Below, in pieces: positions 44,133-52,725 of a stretch of 64,000 bases of DNA (its first letter is position 1; each line of letters begins with the position of its first letter). Source of the DNA: Actomonas aquatica (GTDB lineage: Bacteria; Verrucomicrobiota; Verrucomicrobiia; Opitutales; Opitutaceae); assembly GCF_019679435.2 (NCBI RefSeq), contig NZ_CP139781.1, forward strand, positions 1,674,001 through 1,738,000, read 5' to 3'. The position numbers were made by a program, and so were the translations under genes. The notes beneath the pieces were generated by a model, which saw only the letters and a list, made by a program, of their open reading frames with translations, was not told where the DNA came from and ran no database searches.

Positions 44133-45140
44133 TCAGGCGGCCACCGATTTGGCGTCGTCCGCGGACTCCACGTCGGACTCGGCGGGCACGGGCACGTTGG
44201 CCAGGAGGTTCGCGATGATCTTTTCGGTGCTCAGGCCCTCGGCCTCAGCCTCGTAGGTCAGGCCCACGCGATGGCGCAAAATCGCCGGCGCGAGCGAGCG
44301 CACGATGTCGGGTGTGACGAAGCTCTGCCCCTGCATGAGCGCCCGGGCGCGGGAGGCCTGGAAGAGCGCCAGACAAGCGCGCGGCGAGGCGCCGAAGCTG
44401 AGCAATTGCGGCTCCCCGTTCTGGCCCGGCTGGGCGAGTTCACGGGTGCCGCGCACGAGCTTGAGGATGTAGCGTTTCACCACCCGCGAGACGAGGATCT
44501 GGTCCACCGCTTCGCGCAGCTTGAGCAACTCCTCGCCGCTCGAGACCGCCACGAGTTTGGGTTTGGCGGTCACCTGCCCCCAACGGTCCATCATGGTCTC
44601 CTCGTCGGCCTCGCTCGGATAGTCGACGAGCAGTTTGAAGAGAAAACGGTCGAGCTGCGCTTCGGGCAGCGGATAAGTGCCCTCCTGCTCCACCGGGTTC
44701 TGCGTCGCCATGACGAAGAACGGCTTGGGCAGCGGGTGGGTCTGGCCACCGATCGTGACCTGCTTCTCCTGCATGGCCTCGAGCAGGGCGCTCTGCACCT
44801 TGGAGGGAGAGCGGTTGATTTCGTCGGCCAGCACGAGGTTGGCGAACACGGGGCCCTTGTGGACGGAGAACTCGCCGGTCTGCGGTTGGAAAATCATCGT
44901 GCCCACCACGTCGCTGGGCAGCAGGTCGGGCGTGAACTGCACGCGGTCGCCATCGACACCGAGCGCGGACCCGAGGGAGTTGATCAACAAGGTCTTGGCC
45001 AGACCCGGCATGCCCTCGAGCAGCACGTGACCGTCGGCCAGCAAGGCGACGAGCAGTTGGTCGATTACCTCTTCCTGGCCGAGGACCGCCTTGGCGACCT
45101 CCTGCTTGATTTTGGCTCCCCATTCCGGACCGGATATCAT
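44133..45140 (-). CDS. MoxR-family AAA+ ATPase
   Basis: A 335-residue AAA+ protein. Walker A lies in the MoxR form GHVLLEGMPGLAKT, Walker B in LVLADEINRSPSKVQSALLEAMQEKQ, sensor 1 in FVMATQNPVEQEGTYPLPEAQLDRF (read in parts), and the C-terminal lid contains GASPRACLALFQASRARAL. MoxR ATPases remodel or metallate partner proteins with VWA domains, here the Bat proteins encoded downstream. It is the first gene of a six-gene operon. A candidate operator dyad lies 96 bp upstream. Confidence 0.93.
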   Translation of the reverse strand: MISGPEWGAKIKQEVAKAVLGQEEVIDQLLVALLADGHVLLEGMPGLAKTLLINSLGSALGVDGDRVQFTPDLLPSDVVGTMIFQPQTGEFSVHKGPVFANLVLADEINRSPSKVQSALLEAMQEKQVTIGGQTHPLPKPFFVMATQNPVEQEGTYPLPEAQLDRFLFKLLVDYPSEADEETMMDRWGQVTAKPKLVAVSSGEELLKLREAVDQILVSRVVKRYILKLVRGTRELAQPGQNGEPQLLSFGASPRACLALFQASRARALMQGQSFVTPDIVRSLAPAILRHRVGLTYEAEAEGLSTEKIIANLLANVPVPAESDVESADDAKSVAA

Positions 45141-45235
45141 CGCTAACTTTCGTTGAGATTACGCTGTGCCGGCCCTTCCGGCCCGCGAATACCTGCAGTG
45201 AGACTTCCGCCCAAGACCGCCGCGACGCGGTCGAT

Positions 45236-45251
45236 TATATAATCCGATATA
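45236..45251. promoter_or_regulatory. Candidate operator dyad (copy 4), upstream of moxR
   Basis: TATATA-ATCC-GATATA, in an AT-rich patch of the 160-bp gap between the SDF symporter end and the moxR start. Confidence 0.5.
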
Positions 45252-45266
45252 CCCCGATGCCGATTA

Positions 45267-45295
45267 CGCGGCCGCCTACCCTCTAGGCGGCCGCG
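45267..45295. terminator. GC-rich hairpin after the SDF symporter gene
   Basis: A perfect 12-bp stem (CGCGGCCGCCTA with its complement) with loop CCCTC lies 7 bp beyond the symporter stop. No T run follows on either strand, so it may slow or end transcription, or protect the mRNA end. Confidence 0.55.
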
Positions 45296-45301
45296 CTGCT
45301 A

Positions 45302-46555
45302 TCAATCGTCGCCGACTGAAGCAAAGGCATCGAAATCAAATTCACCCTCCGACTTGGCCACGATGACCGAGACGACACAGTCGCCGGAGACATTCACCGC
45401 GGTGCGGACCATATCGAGCAGACGGTCCACGCCGTAAATCACGCCGATCGCGGCCACCGGCAGTCCCACCTGCTGAAACACCATCGCCAGCATGATCAGA
45501 CCCACGCCGGGCACGCCGGCTGTGCCGATGGACGACAGGGTCGCCATGAGCACCACCATGAGGTAACCCTGCACGCCGATGTCCACATTCAGCGCCTGGG
45601 CGATGAAGACCGTGGCCACCCCCTGCAGGATCGCCGTGCCATCCATGTTGATGGTCGCGCCGAGCGGAATAGTGAAGGCCCCCACGGCCGGTTTTACGCC
45701 GAGGCGGTGCTCCACCGTTTCGAGCGTGAGCGGCAGCGTGGCGTTGCTGCTCGCTGTGGAGAAGGCGAAGAGCTGCACCTTGCGCACTTTGCGCATGAAG
45801 GTGCGCACACTCAGGCCCGTGCAGACCCGGAAGAGCAGACCGTAGGTCACGAAGAGGTGCACCAGCAGCACACCAACCACGAGGAAGAAGTATTTGCCCA
45901 GCGCGAGGATGGCCGGGAGCCCCTCCGCCGCGAAGGTGCGGGCGACGAGTGCAAAGACACCGAAGGGCGCGATCTGCATGAGCAGCATCACCAACTTCAT
46001 CACGATGTCGTTGAGGTCGTTGGCGAGCCGCAGCACACGCTGCCCGGGTTCACCCGCCAGGCAGGTGGCTACGCCAAAGAGAATGGCAAACACGATGATC
46101 TGCAGCATGTTGCCTTCCGCCATCGAAGCGAAGGGATTGCTGGGAAATACATTCATGATCACCTCGGTGAGCGGCGGGCTTTCCCGCACCGCAAACTCCG
46201 CCGTGTAGTCGAGGCTCAGGCCGTCGCCCGGACGTATCAGCACGGCCAATACGATGGCGGTGCTCACGGCGATGGCGGTCGTGGCCAGATAAAAAGCCAC
46301 CGTCTTCAGGCCGATGCGACCGAGTCGCCGCACGTCGTTGAGCGAAGCCGTGCCGCAGATGAGCGAGAGCAGCACCAGCGGCACCACCAGCAGCTGCAGC
46401 GACTTCACAAAAATGCGCCCCACCACCGGGAAGACGCCATCGACCAACCAGGCAAAGCCCGGCGTTGCGGGTCCGACCATATTGATCACCACCCCGAGCG
46501 CGGCGCCGAGCACCATGCCGATGAGGATATTGCGGGTGAGGTTGGCGGATTTCAT
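45302..46555 (-). CDS. Dicarboxylate/amino acid:cation symporter (SDF/DAACS family)
   Basis: A 417-residue protein of typical length for Glt-type transporters. Signatures: the hairpin-1 serine-rich motif (STASSNATLPLTLE), TM7 (PLGATINMDGTAILQGVATVFIAQ, as NMDGTA) and hairpin 2 (SSIGTAGVPGVGLIMLAMVFQQVGLP). It takes up acidic or neutral amino acids or C4-dicarboxylates with Na+ or H+. It begins 13 bp after threonine synthase, so co-transcription suggests an amino acid substrate such as threonine, serine or glutamate; the sequence alone does not decide. Confidence 0.93.
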   Translation of the reverse strand: MKSANLTRNILIGMVLGAALGVVINMVGPATPGFAWLVDGVFPVVGRIFVKSLQLLVVPLVLLSLICGTASLNDVRRLGRIGLKTVAFYLATTAIAVSTAIVLAVLIRPGDGLSLDYTAEFAVRESPPLTEVIMNVFPSNPFASMAEGNMLQIIVFAILFGVATCLAGEPGQRVLRLANDLNDIVMKLVMLLMQIAPFGVFALVARTFAAEGLPAILALGKYFFLVVGVLLVHLFVTYGLLFRVCTGLSVRTFMRKVRKVQLFAFSTASSNATLPLTLETVEHRLGVKPAVGAFTIPLGATINMDGTAILQGVATVFIAQALNVDIGVQGYLMVVLMATLSSIGTAGVPGVGLIMLAMVFQQVGLPVAAIGVIYGVDRLLDMVRTAVNVSGDCVVSVIVAKSEGEFDFDAFASVGDD

Positions 46556-46568
46556 CGTCGCAAAGCGC

Positions 46569-47735
46569 TTAGTCGCTGAAGCACTCCAGGTATTTGAGGC
46601 CGCAGCCGGTGTTGAAGATCACGACGCGTTCGTCGCGCTCGATTTTGCCGTCCATCAGCAGCTGCACCAGCGCAGCATGGCAGGCGGCGCCCTCCGGGGC
46701 GGCGAAGATACCCTCGCAACGACCCATCTCCCGCACCGAGGCCAGCATGGCTTCGTCGGACACCGCGACCGCTCCGCCGTGCGAGCGGCGAATGGCGTCG
46801 AGCATGATGAAGTCGCCGATCGCCTTCGGCACGCGCAGGCCGGACGCCTTGGTGTGCGCGTTGGCAAACATCTCGGCCTTTTCGGCGCCGGATTCGAAGG
46901 CCCGCACGATCGGCGCGCAGCCCTCGGCCTGGACGGAGTAAATGCGCGGGCGACGCGAATCGATCCAGCCCATGCGCTCCATCTCATCAAAGGCCTTCCA
47001 CATGCCGATGAGCCCCGTGCCCCCGCCCGTCGGGTAAAGCAGCGCATCGGGCAGCTCCCAGTTGAGTTGCTCGGCCAGTTCGTAACCGAGGGTCTTTTTG
47101 CCCTCGATGCGATACGGCTCCTTCAGCGTGGAAACATCAAACCAGCCCTCGGCCTCCTTGCGGCGCCCAACCTCGGCCCCGCAGTCGGTGATGAGGCCAT
47201 CCATCAAGGTGACCCGGGCGCCCATTTCGCGACACTCGATCACGTTGGCGATCGGGGTGTCCTTGGGCATAAAAATGTAGGCCGGCAAACCAGCGCGTGC
47301 CGCATAGGCCGCCATCGCGCCCGCCGCATTGCCCGCGGACGGCACCGCGAGTTTTTCCACGCCGAGTTCCTTGGCCATGGATACCGCCGCCGTCATGCCG
47401 CGGGCTTTAAAACTGCCGGTCGGATTCTGCCCCTCGTCCTTGATGTAGAGGTGCTTCATGCCGATTGCGGAGCCGAGACGCTGCACCGACAGGAGCGGCG
47501 TCATCCCCTCGCCCAAACTCACGATGTTGGCCGGATCCTCCACCGGGAGCACTTCCCGGTAGCGCCACATCGAGGCCTCGCGGCCGCGCAGGGATTCCGG
47601 CGAAAGCGTCTGGGCGGCGGCCTCCAAATCATACTCCACCAACAACGGTAGTCCGCACACGCGGCACAGGTTGTGGATTTCGCCGGCGGGGTGGGTTTCG
47701 CCGCAGCTGGAGCAAGTGAGTTTGGTAACGTTCAT
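46569..47735 (-). CDS. thrC: Threonine synthase
   Basis: The start is set at ATG 47735, since the frame above it (to 47888) encodes only basic, non-family residues and the proposed promoter region. The 388-residue protein has an N-terminal zinc-ribbon-like part (CSSCGETHP...CRVCG) and the PLP enzyme fold: [18 protein letters not shown] with PLP-binding Lys110, [17 protein letters not shown], and [13 protein letters not shown] as the phosphate loop. This is the fold-type II, two-CxxC form of threonine synthase, which turns O-phosphohomoserine into threonine. A related threonine-deaminase-like role cannot be excluded. Operon with the SDF symporter. Confidence 0.88.
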   Translation of the reverse strand: MNVTKLTCSSCGETHPAGEIHNLCRVCGLPLLVEYDLEAAAQTLSPESLRGREASMWRYREVLPVEDPANIVSLGEGMTPLLSVQRLGSAIGMKHLYIKDEGQNPTGSFKARGMTAAVSMAKELGVEKLAVPSAGNAAGAMAAYAARAGLPAYIFMPKDTPIANVIECREMGARVTLMDGLITDCGAEVGRRKEAEGWFDVSTLKEPYRIEGKKTLGYELAEQLNWELPDALLYPTGGGTGLIGMWKAFDEMERMGWIDSRRPRIYSVQAEGCAPIVRAFESGAEKAEMFANAHTKASGLRVPKAIGDFIMLDAIRRSHGGAVAVSDEAMLASVREMGRCEGIFAAPEGAACHAALVQLLMDGKIERDERVVIFNTGCGLKYLECFSD

Positions 47736-47815
47736 AAAAGCAGAAGGCGCGAGCGCCGACGGGTTGTATGCGATAAGTGGTGACGCCGGATTTTTCCGCC
47801 GACGAGGGTTTCGCT

Positions 47816-47831
47816 TATACCTCCTGCAATA
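47816..47831. promoter_or_regulatory. Degenerate operator-like dyad (copy 6), upstream of thrC
   Basis: TATACC-TCCT-GCAATA: left half identical to copies 2 and 3, right half off at two positions; 81 bp upstream of the thrC ATG. It is the weakest member of the set. Confidence 0.3.
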
Positions 47832-47844
47832 GCCGCGGGGTTTG

Positions 47845-48819
47845 TCAGGCGATCCACCCCGCCCGGATCGCGAGGTAGGTGCCCACACACACCACGAACC
47901 ACAGCAGCACGCCCATCTGTAGCGCCCGCAGCCCCGCCTGACGCCAGGCCTGCCAACTCATCCCGACCCCGACCAAAAACAAACTCAGCGTCAGCAAACG
48001 CTTCGCGCCCGTCACCACCACGGGAGCCAACTCGCTCAGCCCCGGCAGCCACGTAAAGAGCGCCGACACGAGGAGGAATCCGCCGATAAACCACGGGATC
48101 GCCACGCGGCGCCGAGTCCCTTGATCGCCCTGCCCGCGGAAGGCCAGCCCGAGGCCCAGCGCCACGGGAACGATCCAGAGCGCGCGCGCCAATTTGACGG
48201 TGGTGGCAATGGCCAGCGCCTCCTCCCCACCGGCCAGCGACGCGCCCACCACCGAGCTGGTGTCGTGGATCGCCAGTGCGCACCACAGCCCATAAGCCTC
48301 GGGCGCGAGATGCGTCCACGCCCCCAGCACCGGGAAGAGCAACAAGGCCACCGCGTTGAGCAAAAACACCGTGGCGAGCGACGCAGAGATCTCGTCGTTT
48401 TCCGCCCGAATCACCGGGGCCACCGCCGCGATCGCACTGCCGCCACAAATCGCGGTGCCCACCATGATGAGCGTGCCCAACCGCGATTTTACGCCCAGCC
48501 ACCGTATGAGCCCAAACGCGACCGCCCCGGTCAGCAGTAGACTCACCGCCGTGTATCCCAAACCCGCCACGCCCACCCGCGCGACCACGGCCAGGTTGAG
48601 CCCGGCACCGATGCCCACCACCGCCGATTTTAACAACAGGTGGGTGGCCCGCGAGAGTGGCAGCCACGTTGGCGCCCCCACGCTGAAACCCACCGCCATG
48701 CCGGCCAACAGGGCCAGCCAAGGAGGCACTCCGACGACGAGCGTCGCGATCACGCCGGCGAGCAACAGCCCACTCGGCAGCATCGTCGACGCCGTCGTCG
48801 GCGTGGCCCCCGACGTCAT
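47845..48819 (-). CDS. YeiH/UPF0324-family membrane transporter
   Basis: A 324-residue protein with about ten hydrophobic segments. The family hallmark VGTAICGGSAIAAVAPVI is present, as are NLAVVARVGVAGLGY and HDTSSVVGASLAGG. Members are annotated as putative sulfate exporters, though transport activity is poorly documented. The start codon overlaps the stop of the M14 peptidase gene (TAATG), so the two are translationally coupled, an unusual pairing; a role in exporting or importing products linked to peptide use is conceivable but unproven. Confidence 0.88.
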   Translation of the reverse strand: MTSGATPTTASTMLPSGLLLAGVIATLVVGVPPWLALLAGMAVGFSVGAPTWLPLSRATHLLLKSAVVGIGAGLNLAVVARVGVAGLGYTAVSLLLTGAVAFGLIRWLGVKSRLGTLIMVGTAICGGSAIAAVAPVIRAENDEISASLATVFLLNAVALLLFPVLGAWTHLAPEAYGLWCALAIHDTSSVVGASLAGGEEALAIATTVKLARALWIVPVALGLGLAFRGQGDQGTRRRVAIPWFIGGFLLVSALFTWLPGLSELAPVVVTGAKRLLTLSLFLVGVGMSWQAWRQAGLRALQMGVLLWFVVCVGTYLAIRAGWIA

Positions 48820-51578
48820 TACTGCAACGCCGCAGCGAGACCGTCGCTCGCGATCGCAGTCGAGGGACCGTGATACATTGCGTTGAAGAGCAGCTTGGTG
48901 GTCGCCCGGGCCTGCGCGCGGAAGTCCACCTGGGTGGCAAAGGTCACCACCATACCGTCACCCACCGTGAACGACACCACGTTGGCCTGGTCGTGCAGGT
49001 AGTCTTCACCAAGCAGCCAGCCGCTTTGCAGCACGTCCTGCTCCGGGTATTTGGAGACCACCGAAGCCTTGACGCCAAACGACGGACGCAGGCGGTAGGC
49101 TTGGTTGCGCATGAAGAAGACCGGCCACTCCTCCGGCATGCCCCAGGCCACCGGGTTGCTCGGGTCGAAGAGGTTGTCGAGCAACGCGCCCGGGCAATAG
49201 AAGAGCGTCGTCGGATCGGCCACTTCCTCGCGCAGCGTGGTGAGCAGCGAGGTCGGGCTCATGAAGGTGGCCTTCAACTTTTCGTCGATGGCCGAAGCTT
49301 TCACCATCTTCGCGTCAGCGTCGGAGCTACCACTCTCCCACCAGCGCTCCGGCGGTTCCGGCAGCACCTTTTCGATCGGCAGGTCGAGCAACTCCCGGGC
49401 GGTTTCCACCGCCGAGCCGATGGCCAGCAGAGTGCCGCCGTCGTGGACCCAGTCCTGCAGCTTGTCCCAGCCTTCTTCGCCGATGCCGGCCGCCCAGCCC
49501 CAGACGGCGGGATCATTCTTCTCCTGATCCAAGCCTTTGACCAAACGTTGTTTCGAAAGTCCGGCGGGCATCACGATCACGTCATAGCGCGCGGATAGAT
49601 CGCCGTCAAAGTCGGAGGCTTTCACCACCTCATAATTCACTTCGTATTGATCGAAGATCCACATGAGCCAGCCGCCCGGCATGAGATTGGCGGAGCGGTA
49701 GAGCCCCACTCGCGTGCCCGGCTTGAGCGCGAAGCCCGGCACCTCCGGCAACTCAGCCGTGGCGCCCACCGGCAGACCGAGGTCGGTCGCCGCCATGGCC
49801 ATGATCGGGCGCGTCGCCGCCGTGATCGGCGCGATGAGCGTGCCCGGGGCCCAGGTTTTGCCGTCGAGCGTCACCGCTTCCTGGATACGCACAGCCGGCA
49901 CGCCATGGGACTGCAGTTGGGCAACGACTTTGAACAGACCGTAGGACTCGGGCCCCACGAGGTAATAACCGCGATTCAGGGACGGCAGCGTCTTGGGGGC
50001 CGCGGCCACCGACTCCACGCGCTCCAGCGCCACGTCGAAGGCTTCATCAATCGTATCCACTTCGACGCCCATCAACATCCACAGGGTGTGACCGGTGGCA
50101 TCGTAGGGGCGCTTGGGCGGACCACCCGGGAACTCGGTGAGGTGCGGATACTCCTGCTGCTCCAGCATCGTCTTGGCGAACGCGCCGTAGGGCTGGGCGA
50201 CCTTGATCACCCAGGACCCGGCGGCGTAGTCCTTGCCACCCGCGCTGAAGGCGGCGGTGGCCTGATCGATCTCCAATTCGGCGACCTCGAGGATCTCGAG
50301 CATCTCATAGGTCGCATACGGGTCACGCTGATCAGCCGGCACGACAAAGGCAAACGGGCCGTCGGTGCGCTCGGTCCAGGACTTCTGCACCGTGTAGAAG
50401 TTGGTCAGGAACTCCTTGCTGTAGCGGGCGACATGTTTGATGCCGGCCATCGCCACGATCACGCCGTAATCGACCTGATCCTGCAGGGTCCACGTGTCGC
50501 TGGAGTAAGCCACCGGGAAGTCGCGGCGCGTCTCCTGCGGGCCGAGCGGGCTGCCGTCCTTGCTCACCTGCGGATCGGCGAGGTTGGAACGGGCGATCTC
50601 GGTGAGGATGCGGGGCTGGCCCTTGTAGATCATGAACTGGCGAGCCGGGGTCCAACCGTCGAAACGTTCGCCCCAGGTCACGCCTTCCTTGCCCGCGGCG
50701 AAGAGCGCCTCGGCCATGGCCTGGCCGACCGTGGCCTGCTCGATCTTGAGCAGCTGGTGCATGTTGGGATCAAAGGGATCGTCGAAGGGCGGCACCCAGA
50801 TGCGGGCCCCGTTGTTGCCCATCTGGTGCATGTCGTGGGTGATCACCGGACGGAAGCGCGCCTGGATGCCGAGGTTCACGCGGGTCTCCTTCTGCGTGAA
50901 CATGAACCAGTCGCGGTTGTCGTCGTGACCGGTGTATTTGTGATATAAATCCGGATACACGCGCTGATAGGGCGTGTCCTTGGTCTCATACCAATGGTTG
51001 ACCACGTGGAACTGCCCATCGGGATTTTGCGACGGCAGGATCACCACCACGGACTCGTCGAGGATCTCGGCGATGTCCTCGGACGTGCCGGTGGTTAGCT
51101 CGTAGGCGACCTCGGTGACGGAGGCGATATTGCAAACTTCCGTGGAGTGAATGGTCGCGTAAAGGAAGTAGACTGGCTTGCCCTCGGCGATGAGGGCCTG
51201 GGCTTCGGTCTCGTCGAGACCGCGCGGATCGGCCAAGCGTTGGTTGATCTCCAGCAGGCGGTCGAGGTTGGCGAGATTCTCGGGCGAGCTCACCACGATC
51301 ATGCCGAAGGTATTGCCCTCGGTCGTCGTGCCCGGCTCCTCGTAGATGACGCGATCGCTGCCGTCCGCGAGGGTCTGCAGGTAACGCAGGACCTCGGGGT
51401 ATTTCACCAGCTCGCCGGTGGCACCGGGCTTGAAGCCAAAAAACGTTTCCGGGTTCGGCAGGGAGGACGCTGCGCCCAACACGGCACTCGTCCACAGGCA
51501 AAGGGCGGCGATGAAGCCAGCCCGCTTGATGCGCGCGGCGCGTCGGTTGGAGAGCGCCAGCATTATCAAAATCATCAT
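48819..51578 (-). CDS. Exported M14-family zinc metallopeptidase 2
   Basis: A 919-residue paralogue of the peptidase at 35166. A signal peptide (RAGFIAALCLWTSAVLGAAS) is followed by the zinc site TIHSTEVCN (His144, Glu147) with the third His in ITHDMHQMG, the substrate site HDDNRDWFMF, and ILTEIARSN as the likely catalytic-Glu strand. The C-terminal region again has a Rossmann/GATase-like segment (YDVIVMPAGLSKQ...WVHDGGTLLAIGSAVETARELL). Homologues are known in gut and marine bacteria as large M14 proteins, substrates unknown. It is coupled to the YeiH-type gene; a candidate operator lies 145 bp upstream. Confidence 0.88.
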   Translation of the reverse strand: MMILIMLALSNRRAARIKRAGFIAALCLWTSAVLGAASSLPNPETFFGFKPGATGELVKYPEVLRYLQTLADGSDRVIYEEPGTTTEGNTFGMIVVSSPENLANLDRLLEINQRLADPRGLDETEAQALIAEGKPVYFLYATIHSTEVCNIASVTEVAYELTTGTSEDIAEILDESVVVILPSQNPDGQFHVVNHWYETKDTPYQRVYPDLYHKYTGHDDNRDWFMFTQKETRVNLGIQARFRPVITHDMHQMGNNGARIWVPPFDDPFDPNMHQLLKIEQATVGQAMAEALFAAGKEGVTWGERFDGWTPARQFMIYKGQPRILTEIARSNLADPQVSKDGSPLGPQETRRDFPVAYSSDTWTLQDQVDYGVIVAMAGIKHVARYSKEFLTNFYTVQKSWTERTDGPFAFVVPADQRDPYATYEMLEILEVAELEIDQATAAFSAGGKDYAAGSWVIKVAQPYGAFAKTMLEQQEYPHLTEFPGGPPKRPYDATGHTLWMLMGVEVDTIDEAFDVALERVESVAAAPKTLPSLNRGYYLVGPESYGLFKVVAQLQSHGVPAVRIQEAVTLDGKTWAPGTLIAPITAATRPIMAMAATDLGLPVGATAELPEVPGFALKPGTRVGLYRSANLMPGGWLMWIFDQYEVNYEVVKASDFDGDLSARYDVIVMPAGLSKQRLVKGLDQEKNDPAVWGWAAGIGEEGWDKLQDWVHDGGTLLAIGSAVETARELLDLPIEKVLPEPPERWWESGSSDADAKMVKASAIDEKLKATFMSPTSLLTTLREEVADPTTLFYCPGALLDNLFDPSNPVAWGMPEEWPVFFMRNQAYRLRPSFGVKASVVSKYPEQDVLQSGWLLGEDYLHDQANVVSFTVGDGMVVTFATQVDFRAQARATTKLLFNAMYHGPSTAIASDGLAAALQ

Positions 51579-51722
51579 AGATGGGTCGGGGTTGAATCCG
51601 CCGCGGCTGCGACACCGAGGAGGTCCTCCCTCCCCAGTGCCGCCGCCTACAGACGAACGCCAAAAGAACTACGTTCAGCGTGCACCCTGCGGACCTCCGC
51701 CGCTCGTTTTAATCCCGCCGGG

Positions 51723-51738
51723 TATATCTCGCGATATA
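51723..51738. promoter_or_regulatory. Candidate operator dyad (copy 5), upstream of M14 peptidase 2
   Basis: TATATC-TCGC-GATATA is a perfect 6-4-6 inverted repeat and the best member of the set. It lies in the gap between the esterase gene's 3' end and the peptidase start. Confidence 0.55.
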
Positions 51739-51770
51739 GCGGATCGCAGGCGAACTCGCTGATCAAAACG

Positions 51771-51842
51771 TGTCGGGCGTAAAGCCCGACCCACAGCAAA
51801 GCGCTGAAACCTGAAAATGTGGGTCGGGCTTTACGCCCGACA
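51771..51842. repeat. REP-like element, 25-bp perfect inverted repeat (copy 1)
   Basis: Arms at 51771-51795 and 51818-51842 are perfect reverse complements around a 22-nt loop. Each arm holds a smaller palindrome (TCGGGC-GTAAA-GCCCGA). The same arms recur at 57184-57252 around an unrelated 19-nt loop. It lies downstream of the esterase gene and could terminate its transcript. A GC-rich GAGGCCGG repeat follows at 51860-51895. Confidence 0.92.
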
Positions 51843-51922
51843 TCAGCCCCTCCGCTGTAGCCGGCCGCGCTGAGGCCGGCCTCGCTGAGGCCGGTCCGTA
51901 GCGCTGCTCCCCAGCCCTGCCT

Positions 51923-52720
51923 TTACGGCAAAGTCGCCCAGGCCGCGTAATACCGTCGGCCCAACTCGCGCAGGGCAGCGGTCTCGAAATGAATCCCGTC
52001 CGGCTTGGCGGTGAGCCCTTTGGCGGATACCCACACCACGTGCGCATCCGCCGCCGCGATGCTGCGGTTGGCCGCGTCGACTTGCTGCTGCGGCTCGCTC
52101 AGGGCATCCGGCGTAAAGCGTCCGGTCTGCCCAATCACAATCGGCACGGTCGGCGCAGCCAAGGCGGCGCGGAAACGTTGCAGCAGTTCCCGCAAACCCG
52201 CCTCGTAATTCTCGGCCAGTCCCGGATGCGAGTCGCTCTCACCCTGGTGCCACAGGATGCCACGCAGGGTGCCGTCGGTCATGGCCAGTTTCGCTCGGCG
52301 GGTAGCGTCGAACCACGGATGACTCCGCGTCTGCTCAAAATACGCGCCCACCGCCCAATCGTGCAGGGCCGAGCCGCCACAAGCGGCCGGGATGAGTCCC
52401 ACGTCCACGTCGGGATGGGCCGCGCGGTAAGCAGCGGCGAAGCTCTTCGCCAGTCCGGCGCCGGCCATCGATTTGTCCCAATGGTAAGGTTCCACCGCCG
52501 GCATCCAGCGATCCTCAGCGCCCCAGACCCACACGCCTTCGAGAGGTGCGTTGTCGGCCGGATCGATCTCCCCGCGGCCAGCCATGTTGGACTGCCCCAC
52601 GAGAAGAAAGAGGTGCAGCTCCCGGGTCGGCTGCTCGGCCGCGTTCACGCTGCCTGTGGCCAGCGGCAGCAGCAGCAGAGCGGCGCCAACCGCGAGGCGA
52701 TGGAAGAGAAATCGGAACAT
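51923..52720 (-). CDS. Secreted SGNH/CE6-type carbohydrate acetylesterase
   Basis: A 265-residue protein with a signal peptide (RLAVGAALLLLPLATGSVNA). LLVGQSNMAGRG carries the nucleophilic Ser44; ACGGSALHDW and ILWHQGESDS are further blocks of the sialate-O-acetylesterase-like (DUF303) family; DGIHFETAA near the C-terminus gives the catalytic Asp/His. Family members in CE6 remove acetyl groups from xylan. It begins 5 bp after the GH10 xylanase gene, so the pair probably acts on acetylated xylan outside the cytoplasm. Confidence 0.9.
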   Translation of the reverse strand: MFRFLFHRLAVGAALLLLPLATGSVNAAEQPTRELHLFLLVGQSNMAGRGEIDPADNAPLEGVWVWGAEDRWMPAVEPYHWDKSMAGAGLAKSFAAAYRAAHPDVDVGLIPAACGGSALHDWAVGAYFEQTRSHPWFDATRRAKLAMTDGTLRGILWHQGESDSHPGLAENYEAGLRELLQRFRAALAAPTVPIVIGQTGRFTPDALSEPQQQVDAANRSIAAADAHVVWVSAKGLTAKPDGIHFETAALRELGRRYYAAWATLP

Positions 52721-52725
52721 AGGAA

